Positions 13,019-24,970 of a stretch of DNA of 64,000 nucleotides are shown one piece after another; position 1 is the first letter of the stretch, and each line of letters starts with the position of its first letter. Under the pieces are notes generated by a model. It did no database searches. It was not told the DNA's origin and saw nothing but the letters and a program-made list of their open reading frames with translations. The translations under genes and the position numbers were made by a program. The DNA is from Tyto alba (lineage: Eukaryota > Chordata > Aves > Strigiformes > Tytonidae), in assembly GCF_018691265.1 (NCBI RefSeq), contig NW_024881282.1:25508899-25572898 (forward strand), in the 5' to 3' direction.

Positions 13019-14445
13019 AAATTGGAATATTTGGAAAATATATTTTATTTGAAATCTCAGTTTATTTATCAAATTTCTAATTTAGCTATGACATCTCTTT
13101 TTATTATTAAAAAAAAAAAACAAAAACAAAAACAAAAACAAAAAACAGACTGATGAGCCTCTGTGTATTAAAGAGCTACCACAAAGGTTAAGAAGATGAA
13201 GAAACTTTGTAGAATATGAATGATAGCCTTCAAAGAAGTCTCCTTATTTGCAGCTACATTACTACTTTTCAAACAAGTACTCCAGCTTAAACTCAGGACC
13301 CTATGGTTCTATCCTTGACACTGCTACCTGTTCAGTGACCTCATGAGGACCACAGCTCAGCATCTGAATGCAAGCTGAACGAACTAAAGCCCAGTTCAGC
13401 ATGCAGTACTCCAAATATAGTTCTAAAACAGCCCCGAGTGCTGTAATCCCAATCTACAATCAACCTAAGAACCCACAATGCACATAGGAAAGTATGGATT
13501 ATGGGGTTCAGTGAAGTTAAACTGCTCTAACGCAGCGTGTGGTAATCTCCAAGGAGATCTGCCAAGGAAAAACGTTGGGAATGTGCTACTTCTGCTCCTT
13601 TATGACAGGTACAGAAAGCCTGTTATGTTTCTTTTTATAAAAAATGCAAAGGATGGTGTTTGTAGAGGGGTTAAATATACTTGGACAAATATTTAGCTGT
13701 AATATGGAAAGAAGTTTAGCAAGCTATTTGGGGTCTCCTCGAAACTAGGACAGTTTCCAGGCAGAACTTCTTCATCTGTATTTCATTCTACAGAACAGTT
13801 AACGTGTTCCAGGGAAAGGAGATGTCTCCTGACACTTCTGATAGGGGACAAATGCTGCACACAGCAGGAAAACAGTGAATTGATTAGTAGAAAAAGAATA
13901 TGCTAATACAGGTGTATGCCCATGATTTGTATAAGTGTATAGCTGAATCATCTGGAGAATAATATTGCAATTATAGAACAGGTGGGACTGAAAACCTTGG
14001 TTGCTGCTGTGTAAGTTTCCATCCAAACTGCCTAATTTCAGTCATTAACAACTTTCAGGAGCTATGATCTATCAGGTTTTTCAGGTAACTTTACTCTTCC
14101 ACAGTAATTTGTTTTTTTTGAAGTTTAAAGCTAAATAATCCAATTACTTTTGAGAAGTGGAAAAGTAGATGATACTATCCCCATGGCAAATAATGATAAC
14201 CATTCCTAATTTTGTAAAAGCTCTAACGTCAACACTGTTATCAGACCATGAATGATATCCCACATTTACATGTGGAGAAACACAGCTCCCTTTCTTGTGT
14301 AGAGCAGGGGAGAGTCAAAATATATTAGGCCAATGATGTACTTTTTGTGCACTTTTACCCATCTGCCCCCCTTAAATGAAAAAGAAGTTTGCAGTGTTTA
14401 CCAAATTACCAAGTATTTTTTTAATTCTTAGGAACTTCAAATTAG
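13019..14445. other. AT-rich stretch with A-rich simple repeat
   Basis: No gene seen. 13109-13147 is an A run passing into CAAAAA-type repeats. The rest is unique-looking AT-rich DNA. Confidence 0.6.
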
Positions 14446-14865
14446 ACTTTTTTTTTTTATTGTGAACAGGGAGTTGAAGATCCTATTTAAGTCCCCAGCA
14501 AGGCCCACTTGTTGTTAAGGAGAGCTTTGTGAGACACCTCCACCAGCTTGTGCTCCCCAACTTTGGAGATCTTGGAGCTACCTTACTGGGAGGCGCTTGC
14601 CCCTAAACCCCACCAGAGCTGCACTGCACCCCTGCTGTCTGCCTGTCCATGGGCCCCATGGCTCCAGACCCCAAACCATGGGCTGGCATGCTGGCCCATC
14701 CTTGTTCCCAAGGAGGTACCCGATGCTCTGGGCTGGGGCTGCCCCACAGTTACCCCACGGCTGCCCTGTTCCCTGGCTGGGGGTGGTGGGATGGCTCGCA
14801 GCTCCCCTTACCTTACAAAGCACCCTGCCCTCCCTGACTCCTGACAAACTTCTTTTTTTTTTATT
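14446..14865. mobile_element. Unassigned GC-rich insert between T-run direct repeats
   Basis: A GC-rich block (14462-14847) of about 385 bp sits in AT-rich DNA. It is bracketed by near-identical strings: AC, eleven T, ATT at 14446-14461, and AC, TTC, ten T, ATT at 14848-14865. That could be a long target-site duplication of LINE-mediated retroposition, or one T run could be the remains of a minus-strand poly(A) tail. A CTATTTAAG box lies near the left end, so an LTR is another possibility. Frames of 98 codons (plus) and 89 codons (minus) are open but rich in P, G, W and A, as expected for GC-rich non-coding DNA, and no domain is recognised. Confidence 0.4.
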
Positions 14866-15732
14866 AAATTAAATGTGTTGCAGCAAAAGCATTTTGAAAA
14901 GAAAAAAAGGCTGACAGCTCTACTTTAGATGCCACTTTCCACTCATGTCAAGTGGGGTGGGATGCAGCTCTAACAGTGAAGTAGCCATGGGTTAATGTCA
15001 CTAAAAATGAGCAACTAACTGGGGCTAAATTTATGATCCTGCACTCTCATCCTCTACAGGAACCGGTGCCCTGACTCTGAAGGGAGCGTATAAAGCTTAG
15101 TCTCCCACACCTACAGTAAATCTTTGCAAATAACACCCAGAAAATGCTTTCTACTCCACCTGGCATTAATGATCTGGAAGTTAGGCATCTTGAACATCAA
15201 GACTGTCTAAATAGCTGACAGACCAGGGCAAGCATTTACAGAATGCAATTTATCCCACCTATCTTGGACAACTGTCTCAGGATAAGGGACACATATTTAC
15301 CGGGCATAGAAGGAACTCAGATGGCTAGCTTAGGCTAAGAAAGAAATTACAATGGTTGTAGATAAACTTCATTTTAGACATATACTTTCACACCAACGGT
15401 TACTGTTGTAGAGCAGCCACCAATATCTTGGTTAGTACACTAACTTTGAGGATACTTTATGGTCACTTATTTTGGCTAAGTTTCTTGCCTTTGTGTTAGA
15501 GTGAGAATCAGGGCAGATGACTGCATCCAGGGGCTCTCAGAGGGATTACACTATAGGGGATGGCAGATCCTTGAAATTAATTAAAACAAATTAGTAAGGC
15601 TGTTCGCAATCTTGGAAAGGGTTTCTGTTGTTTTTTTCCCATTCTGAATCTCCTACTGGTTTAAAAGAGATCCCTTGAATGGGCATCTGACTGTCATGGA
15701 TCTCCAAAAACATATGATGTTTTAGCTTTTAG
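14866..15732. other. AT-rich stretch, no supported gene
   Basis: No gene or assignable repeat seen. Confidence 0.6.
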
Positions 15733-17800
15733 CCTAGAAACATAAAGCTGGGAAGGAACTCCTGAATCATCAAGGACAACAGTTTGCTATTTCAGACAAT
15801 CACTTTATGTAATAGGTCTTTGAAAACTCACCTGTCTCTGTCTTAAATATCAATCATCTTCTTTGTTCCCACTAAACAACCGTGCAGAACCTCACTACAC
15901 TCATATCTACAATCTTTTTTCTACTTTCCAGATGGAATGTACTGATGGGAAATGTATGATTATCTGTTTTTTAATACCAAAACTGTGTCATCCTCATGTT
16001 AACTAGTAGGCTCCTATATATCCTGCCTACATAATTAATAAACTGTCAAAAAAGACCAAAAATCATCCTTTAGGGACATTGGTGGTAACCATTCCCTAGA
16101 TTCACACTTCCTCCTGACATGATCAGTCTTCTCTTCCTTACCTTCCTCAGACTTTCATGTCTCTCTCCTCTGGGTTTACTAAGTGTTTCAAATGTCACTG
16201 TGGCATATACTTTAGTGAATGTCAGATACATTAGTTCCTTGTCTAGAAAAAACATTTTTCTTTTCTAAGAGAGATTTTGTGCTATTCTGGGCTTATCTAG
16301 AATTGGTAAAAATACGTTATGTTCCTGTAACATTTATTTCAATGCTATTAATAATATTTCTACCTATTTTATTCTAAAGCTTTGCTTATTGCTGAAATCA
16401 ATCTATTGTGGTTGATGTTGCTCCATATTTTTCTGTTTTGAAATAGGCAATTTTCCAGTCATGAAGCACCACCCAACACTAACAGAGTAATTTTTAAAAC
16501 TTGGTATCAAGATCTGTGATTTCATATGACAATTTTTTCCAGACTCTGTGATGGTGATTATCTGATGGGAGTATGTTGCATTTCATGAGTGAGGCTTCTA
16601 CACTTTTTGAGATAATTTCTTTTTTTTTTTTTTTTTTAAAAAAAACACATGCCTATAATTTGCTCTGCCTTCGCTTCCTCAGTCGGTATCATGGTACTCC
16701 TTTAACTGAAACTTCTGGGGAAGATGGCAGGAAGAAACAACTAAATTTTATTTAACCTCAATTCTATGCTTACTGTATAGGATTTCCACCCTCATTTCTC
16801 TTCTTAGAAACATAGCAAAAAATATACCAGGTCAGAGAGGAGGTTCACCTCCCTCAGTATTATCCTCCCAAGAACAACTTACACATTTACCATAGTAAAA
16901 ATAATAAGGTCAAAGTATAGATGCTATTATCAATCTTTCAGAAACCGGTACTGTTCTCTTCTAGTCATTTAAACAACTTGAAAAAATTATCTTCTTGTTT
17001 ATTCTAACTTCAAATATAACTCCTAGGGTAGTTTGATCTGGGACAAGTCTCAATTGTCTCCTGCATGAGCTTTAAGATGTTTACTGTCTCATTCTGTCTC
17101 TTTTTCTACTCCTAATTATTCCTCGTGCCTTTTCAGAGGTCACACTCGAGCCTGTTAGAGCTGGAACTCTCACCTGCATGTTTCTTCTTTACTTGATTTC
17201 CAAATTCTGCAGACTTTATGCAACTTTGATTTAAGTAAAATCCAAACCAACAGCATATTAGAGACTCTATACTGTACCATTCAAATCTTTAAAGCTTGCT
17301 CCTTTGAGAGTTAAAATCTTAGAAGAAAAGCTAGTTTTACTCATAAATTTACATAGAGCAGGACCAACATTTTTTTACTCAGTTCAAGATTGTTTTCTAA
17401 AATCAGGTGTCATAAAACATTTTCATATGCTTTAAAAACATAGTCTAAAACAACACCACTTCTTACTCATGTAGTATTTATGTGAATAAATCTTTGAGTC
17501 AACATTTCTAGAAACACTTTGACTGTATCATCTACTTTCATTCTCTCTGTTCTCCAGTTTGTATGTGGGAAGTTAAAATCTTCTACCATTACACAATTCC
17601 CTACACTATTAATCTCTAGCAATAATTCAGAGACCTCTGTTCCAGTTCCCATCCAGTCCTTGGATACCACATAATAACTCTAATCCTTAAAACATTTTTT
17701 TACAATTCTTCCTCAAAGCAATTTTTAACTTAAGCAGATTCTATTTTGTCTATACAGTCATTTCCTACTTTATAACCATCTATGATATCATTAATATCTA
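15733..17800 (-). mobile_element. Ancient L3/CR1-type LINE relic, minus strand
   Basis: Three landmarks lie in the right order for one minus-strand LINE. At 17467-17670 the minus strand encodes NCVMVEDFNFPHTNWR, matching the endonuclease block usually written V-x-GDFN-(F/L/Y)-PD-x-x-W, with the G changed to E. At about 16190-16250 it encodes LMYLTFTKVYATVTFETL, aligning with reverse-transcriptase motif A (Y-L-D-F-T-K-A-F-D-T-V) with both aspartates lost. At 15733-15850 the plus strand carries 'acataaagctgggaaggaac', resembling the reverse complement of CR1/L3 3' ends. Stops and indels are frequent and AT content is high, indicating great age. It is non-functional. The endpoints and the single-element interpretation are inferred; a match to an amniote L3 consensus would settle it. 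T runs at 16620-16637 and about 17821-17833 are internal or later. Confidence 0.6.
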
Positions 17801-20800
17801 GAGGTAAACCAGTAGCTTAATTTTTTTTTTTCCTCTTAAGTATGTGTATGTTTTAACAAACACAATCCAGTCATGATTACTATTTTACCATGATTCCATT
17901 ATCCCTGTCATATTTTTACCTCATCTTTACAATATTTAAAATGTTGGGTTTTTTTTTTTTGTTTTTTTTTTTTTTTTTTTAAGCCAGCACATTTCACAGT
18001 GGTGTAAAGATGATACATTTTGACCTTGTGCATTTTTCTAGATGACAGAGGTATGGTCTAAGAATCCCTAGTAATAATGTTAAGTCATAAGGTTTTTAAA
18101 ACTTGGCAATCTCATACAGTCGAGTGCTTGTTAAACCTATTTTTTAAGAAATCTGAAAAGACATGAATTATTCAATATATTATTTTGAAAGTTAATGTCA
18201 GGTTATAGATTATTCCACTTCAAAACTTTTTTCTGCATTATGTATAGTCTTACAAACACAACTATTTGCACACACTTCAACAGGCAGTGTTTTTTTCTTT
18301 GAACATTTACTGATATTGAAAAAGAAAAAATGATTTTTTTTTAATTAAAAATATATATGTGTTCACATGATGTGCATGATAAAAAATAGAACAAAATATT
18401 ATTCAGATGATAATTGAGCACCACTGGAGGGTTTCCAGAGGTTCTGAGAGCAGTAATCACTCAGACATGAGAGATCTAAATAGGAGCTTGGTATATTTTG
18501 GAGGACAAGCACCTGCTAGTAGTTTCAGTCACACCCCAAAATTCTCAGTGTATTCATAAACTAATTCTCTTTCAGCTTTTTAATGTGCTTACAGCAATAA
18601 AGGACTAATTTTTGTCTGGCAAGATGTCATCATTGTGTGATACAAAGATGGTGTTCCTGAATGCATGGCTAGATATTCAGAAACATTTTATATTTCCTGT
18701 ACTACGTCAGTGCCTCATATTGATTTACATAATTCAAATCAGAATGAAGAATATGCTTTAAACTGGAAGAAGTCATTAAATTACCTCCTAGGATCTCCTC
18801 CTTAAAAGAGTTTAGTCCTGTGGTTGCACCACCTGAAGCTGTATATGTTGGGTTCCCTTTATCAACTTCTCCTTTCACTGATGTCCCTTCCATATTCCGC
18901 ACTGAAAAAATCTGTTGCCTCCTCAGTTCAGTGAACCAATCATGTCTAGAAATAATGCAGAAAAAGACAGTCCTGTGGTTAAGCTATTGGAGTGTCATCT
19001 TCAAACTATCACAAAATACATATGTGACCATAAACTAAATATACTATGCATAACTGCAAGTATTTTGCACAGACACATCTAACATCTATTATCCCTTTCT
19101 ACTAAGAAATCAAGAGAGTCCATGACTTGACTTCAGACAGGTACCTAACAATAGGTGACCTGAATTTGAGAGATAGATTCCAGTTCCAAGAAAAGCTGTA
19201 ATGGTCATAAATACAAGTTCCTGAGAAGTATTAGTGAAGACAATGATGTTTAAGAATGTAATTAAAATCAAGCTTGTATGTACTTTGTTTAATGGAGTTG
19301 AAATTCTCAAAATAAATGTGCCTAAATATGTTAACAGATGGGAGATTTTCCCTCTGTATACCTCAGTTTCTCATTTAGAAAGAAAAGCTACTCTTTTACT
19401 TTCTTTTGCTTTCTTTTATTCAGATTGTGACATCACTAGGGTAGATAGCATCTCCGGGAGTGGAAATGAAGAGGGGCACTGTAATCTGTGCCTCTGTATT
19501 TCTTTGTAATATTTTTCTTATGGTCATGCCTCCTGAAGTCATCTAAACACTCTGAAATCTAGGTTTTAATTTAAAAAATGGAAAGCTCCTATATTTCATA
19601 GATATGGAGAAAAGCTTGAATACAGTTCAAGTTTATCTTGACAGTTTAGCAATCAGAAAACAAAAAAAAGAAAATAAAATATTTAAAGTATCCTTACTTT
19701 TAAATTGATCTGATGATAATTGGAGCTTCATTTACAGGGTTTAAAATGTTGAAATAGGCAATTCTTATCTTAGTAATGCAATGAGACAAAATGTTAACTG
19801 GAATCAAACACTGAAAAAAATGTCTTATTAGCAAATACGTGCTTTAATTGCACAAACTCATGTACAGACTTTTCTGCCCTGACTTTTTCTGGAAATATGA
19901 TTTGGCCCAGGTAGGAAGTTAGACTATTTGAGCTCTTCCCATATAGCTCCTTAGTTGAGGCAATTGTCAAAGAACATCTAATGAACGAGAAGGAACCTGA
20001 GGACGGGGCAGGTCCTGGCATTCAAAATGAGCAATAATGGTGATCTCAAACTGGAAACAAGACTTTTCATATATTCCCAGATCTGGGCAGCCAACTGAAA
20101 CTGAAAAGTCAGACATATAAAGTGCAGGATGCTTATTCCCTCTTCTTATTTTTCCTTCTCATGAAGAAGCCTATTTCTAAAGAATATATATGTTCAAGGT
20201 TTGTTTATGTCTATTCCCATGTTTTAGGAGGAACCTAATCATCATAACTACTGAGCAATCAGAAGGATCTTTTTAAAAATTTTGTGAGTTTACACAAAGC
20301 CTAGACACACTTTTGGTGATTACTATTTGCTGTATATGAAAATGCCCCAGCATTCTTTCTCATCTGCTGAAGGCTTGGATTTCTTCCAAATCCATTTGCC
20401 CATTGACAGTTGTTTGTATTCTGTATGAATGCCTGGTCGCTAGGACAGCTTCAGGTATTAAATAAACAATGTCTCAGCAGGTTAGCTACTTATAACTGCA
20501 GCCACTTGAAAACAGTAGCAGTAGGAGGGCAAAGTGAGATTATCATATGTGTTTGAGAACAGAACAAGAAGTCAAGGAAAACAAAAGTCTCTCAGAGAAA
20601 TAAATACCAGGAAAAAAGTCCAATTATAAAGCAAGCACGTCTTACGTTCTGTTTCTTACTCTAAACAAGAAAAACAATGCTGTGGAAACAGAAATTATGT
20701 ATTTAAAGACCATGTACTTTTGAATTATGCCAAATTGAAGCTTGAGAAAGACAAGGGTATATTATCCTCTTAATGCATGTACTTCAGATTAATATTAGTG

Positions 20801-22608
20801 AAGGTGAAGAAAAAGTTCTTACCAAATACATGGAAAGCAAGATATATCCTAATACCCACAATACAATAGATTTCACCAAAACTTCGTTCAGCCAGCCAGT
20901 AAGTGAGAAACAGCATCATTCCTCATATTTTATTTGCTTAGCTCATGTCTAGCTAGTGATTCAAAATTTGAGTCACTACCACCTTGGTAGCCTATCCATA
21001 TGCCAACCAAATTAGACCAAAGAGTAAGAAAGGAAAAACGGTGAGCAGAAATGCTCTCCAGAGAAGCTGACTCCTCTCCAGACAACTAACAAGGGAGATT
21101 TAGCAGCTTGTTCAGAGTAGCTACTGAAGTCTGAAAATAGATAAAGTTAGGTGAGATGTAGCCAAGAAAAAGAAAATATTGACACTACATCATGGTTAAA
21201 ATACATTTCTTGTAGGAAACAAGTGCATCCCATATAATATTTAATTTAGTTAATTACCTGTCATTAGAAATATATATAGGAATATTCATATCTGTATGAT
21301 AGGAATCATCCAAAGGTTCTTTCTTTTAGGGATTTTCCTGTACTTTTTCTAGAAATTGTCATATTTTTTCATGTGAGTTTATGTCAGTCCTTTCTATGCT
21401 TGAAACAGAGTGATCCCATTTCTTTTTAAAATATTTTGCTCTTTATCAGGCCAGTAGTGGGGAAAACATTAAAACTCTTTTTTTGCTGTTCTAATTGTAC
21501 ATTAATATGTTAATTTGTGATTCTGTCATTTAATTATTTCTACAGCCATATTTCTTCATGAACCTTTGGGGGGAGTCTTAATTTGTAAAAGTAAAATATA
21601 CTCAAACTCATACATATGCTTTCGATAGGAGTCTTCACCGAGACATTCCACCTTCCTGGGAATGCAAATATTTAAAGATTGAAGGAGTTTTTAAAAATAT
21701 TATTTTTTCTCATACAAAATAATCCAAGCTTAAACATAAGCAGCAGTGAAGTGGAGAAAGTTGGATGATCAAACGTTCTTTGACTTAAAACTTACATTTC
21801 TTTCAAGTACAGTACCTGGAAAAAGTTATCAGTAATGCAAGCAGATAGCAAGGCAGAAGGCATAAAAGTTTCTGCCCCTGCTGACCCCAGCATTTACCCA
21901 ACATTCAGGGTCCTGCATCTTATTTCTGTTAGGAGGAGGAATGGGTGGAGCCAGGTACCTTTGCTGCTGTCCTGTTTCTTTACAAACAGTGGAGTCTAAG
22001 TCCTTTTTCTCTCAAAGCAGCAGGAATGAAAAAGCCAGAGGCAGTTTCCTTGCTTGCAATTTCAAACCCCTTCTCAACTCACCACTGTTTAATAAATAGC
22101 TTCATTTCATAACAGAAAACTGAGAAAAGATAAGAGTACTAGTCTGTTTCTAACTTGGCCTCCTTGTTGTTTTATTTGTGGTGAACTGTGGCACTTTTAA
22201 CAATTCTCTTCAATTTATCACATCAGTCTTCCTTCACCTCCAGTATTGTTATCTGACATTTGAGAAAATCCTTCAACCTCAAGACCTAAGCTGACATTGA
22301 GATGCTTACACTATTGAAAACCTAGGAAATGACTTCTCAAAAAATTCAGGGAGGTAATTAAACATCCACAGTCTACCGGTAGCTAAATTGCAACATTTCT
22401 ATTGGCATTTTTTCTTCGGGCCCATCTCAAAGAGGACTAGCTGGTCAGGAACCAATTAATCTACTTGGCCTCAATGACAGGCAGCAATCACATTCAGATA
22501 CTTTCAGTGAATGACATAACTGTACCACTGGTTTATTTGCCACCTGGGGTCACTTTTTCACACTGAACAATATGATTTCCTCTATGCTGGTCAATATATA
22601 CAGTGATA
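17801..22608. other. AT-rich stretch, no supported gene
   Basis: No gene seen in about 4.8 kb. A T-rich run with one G interruption lies at 17949-17980. Scattered frames below 92 codons show no recognisable protein. Confidence 0.6.
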
Positions 22609-23104
22609 CTGAATGTCAGACCCCTGAGCGCATCACCCTTCTCCTGAGAATTTGTCTGCCTGGTCTCAGGGCCAACTTAGACAATGGTGCAGGTGCCTGG
22701 CCTTGAAGAGAGCTGTTGGCAGAAGCTCTGCTAAAGAGCCTCAGCAGCCTCCGCCTGAACAGATCTGGTAAGAGGCCCCGGCGAGGAATCTGCCTCCTTG
22801 CCTGCGAGCTGGTTTTAAGCGGAGGCTTGCACCTTGAGGCGCTGCCAGAGCCATACTGCAGCAGTGCTCCGGCCATGCCTGCGCCTTGCCACGTGCCCCC
22901 TGATCCAGATCTGGGCCTTGGCCCCCAGGCTGACCTCCAGGCCCAAGCCCAGGCCTGCCTCACGCGAGGGACTTACCTGGCATCGGCTGGATGCCTGGCT
23001 GAACTGGTTACCACCACCGCTCCTCCTCTGTTCAGGTGCGGCGGAGCCCCGCTGCCCCTGGGGATGTTCCTTCATCCCCTTGGGGGCAGCCAGCCCACGC
23101 TGAA
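22609..23104. mobile_element. Unassigned GC-rich 486-bp insertion with 5-bp TSD (possible solo LTR)
   Basis: The block 22614-23099 is strongly GC-rich inside AT-rich DNA. It begins TGTCAGACCCC and ends GCCAGCCCACG, and is flanked by CTGAA on both sides (22609-22613 and 23100-23104). A TG start, a terminal ACG that may derive from ACA, and a 5-bp duplication fit an old solo LTR. A TTTTAAGC box lies near 22812, but no convincing polyadenylation signal is seen. CpGs are present but moderate. A plus frame of 132 codons (22716-23114) and a minus frame of 115 codons are open, but both have GC-driven composition, neither has a domain, and the plus frame runs across the insertion edge, so neither is called a gene. 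An alternative is a non-LTR or DNA-element fragment, the short repeat being chance. Confidence 0.5.
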
Positions 23105-24409
23105 GGCTCAGTAAAAGACAACAAAACCATCACTCAGGGAATTAAGCAGCTCACAGACACCTGCATTGTATGGGAAACCACAAGTTAAAACAACAGTCAG
23201 AACAAATGGTTGTTCTGATGGCAAAGTCTGGTAAGTAAACAAAAGACAAGAGTATCTTCCCTGAAAATTGTGGGTGTTGCAGTCTTTCTTTTCAAGTGTA
23301 CCCAAACGTACTACGTGCCTTCCTCCTAACTAAGCCAAAAGACACTGTCCAAACTTTGCCAATCATGAAGCATGTAATCAGGTGATGTATATCAGGATTT
23401 GACCCTGTTTTATAGCACAATGTCAAAAAAATATAAGTATAATCTATGTTGCATCTCCTTATAATGGATGGCATATTCATTTTTAATGTCATTTTAAGAT
23501 GCCTGGCTTAGTTCATTTAACAAGTCACAGATTTTAATGAAAAAAATATTCGACTGTCTCCAATAAGAATGATAATAATTAAAATTATTTCAACTACATT
23601 ATCGTTAGAGGCACCAGGTTAAATGAATTCAGATCAGCTTCTAACACAGTTATACACATCATAAATCCTCTGTCTTTTTTCCTACCAAAAAAAAAAAAAA
23701 AAAAAAAGTGGCTGTGCCTTGTTCCAATAACACTTCTTGAAAGCTTCAGTTGACAGGGGAGACACAATGTCAGCCACTTTAATTTTTCTTCATATTTGTT
23801 GAGAAGAATCTATTCTTTCTGATCAAAGCAGTTTACAAACAGAAGTGCAAAACAGAAGGAATAATGGTAAATTCTTACTTAGCCTGTAAACTAGATGTAC
23901 ATTTTACTTTATACATTCCAAGTAAAATGCAGATCCATTCTTAGTAGGTGATTCCTTACTCTGCAAATTATTTAGATGAAATCAGTAAGAATACTTGCAC
24001 TACTGTGACACCCATTGTGAAAAAGTAACAGGGAATCTGACCATCATTAATAAAAATAAAACACTGAGGCTAAAAAATACTGTTAGCTCCCAGGTGACAA
24101 AATAATAATGCCAAAAAATCATGGTATATTAATTTGCTGGTGAGCTGAAGTTTGACGTTAGCTATATAGACCACAATCATAATATAATGCAGGAAAACTG
24201 AATGGCCATGAAGACTAAAGTGGAACCAATGAACAGTAGATTGATAGTACAAGGTACAGTGCCATATAGGCAGAGACAGTTCTGAGAATTTATTTGTAAA
24301 ATGGGAGCTTATACTTGGAAACTGCAGATGAATTTCAGGGAAGAGTATGACACAGAGGAAATATGTCCACCAATATGATGAGACTGTGAAAAATGTAACT
24401 TTCAATCTA
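23105..24409. other. AT-rich stretch, no supported gene
   Basis: No gene seen. An A21 run lies at 23687-23707. The minus frame at 24070-24405 (111 codons) is rich in aromatic and hydrophobic residues, as AT-rich antisense frames often are, and is not called. Confidence 0.6.
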
Positions 24410-24970
24410 GAGTGTATCCCTTCCTACAGAGATAAAAGGAAGCATGGATAGTATAGTCTTCTGGAGGTCCCATCAGGTAGATCCTACGCTTTTGGTTACC
24501 TGTGTGCATGGAGATTAATTCAGATAAGTTAAACTCATGGAAGATTAACCAGACTGTTCTAGAGAATGGAAAACACATTTTATTAGCTGAGACTGAGAAC
24601 CGTGGCTTGCTTAGACAAGCAGGAAAAAAGCTGAGTGGGGGTGTCACTGCTGTCTATAAATAACTCAAGCAGAGAAAGAACAAGAGAGATACAGATCTAT
24701 TTATGCCAAAAAGCTGCTTTGGCATAGGTATGAATGGACCATGAATGCATTTACTGAAGATTAGATTATTTCCAAACAGCACAGTGAAGTGCTGAATGGG
24801 TTGTCTGGGAGTCTTGAGGGAGAACACCTTTAAGTTTTTTCAGCCTCTCAGTTCCAGAGAAAGGTTAACTGATGCATAACAGAAGATGAACCTGCTGAAG
24901 CTGGTGACTCAGGAGTTCCCTTCCAGTCTTGTGGTACCTGGAGTGTCATGGATGAGGTAACAAAGATTAA
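24410..24970 (+). mobile_element. Ancient CR1/L3-like LINE relic, 3' part
   Basis: The plus strand carries decayed blocks in the order of the 3' third of a CR1/L3 ORF2: 'agattaaccagactgttcta' (about 24542), where these elements have a 'rat.agaatgattccag'-like stretch; then a frame reading GVTAVYK near 24640-24670, matching the (D/G)-(L/M)-I-x-(V/I)-Y-K-Y block; then LNGLSGSLE near 24790-24820, matching the N-R-L-P-x-E-V-V-x-S-x-x-L-E block. Stops and shifts interrupt it and no intact 3' end is seen. Assignment rests on order and resemblance rather than long identity. Confidence 0.5.

Noticed and set aside
14548..14847. 98-codon plus and 89-codon minus frames
   Set aside because: Composition-driven frames inside a GC-rich insert; no family resemblance.
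22716..23114. 132-codon plus frame and opposing 115-codon minus frame
   Set aside because: Both arise from a GC-rich insertion; the plus frame runs past the insertion edge and neither has a domain.
24070..24405. 111-codon minus frame rich in hydrophobic and aromatic residues
   Set aside because: Typical of the antisense of A-rich DNA; no start context, no family, no splice signals.
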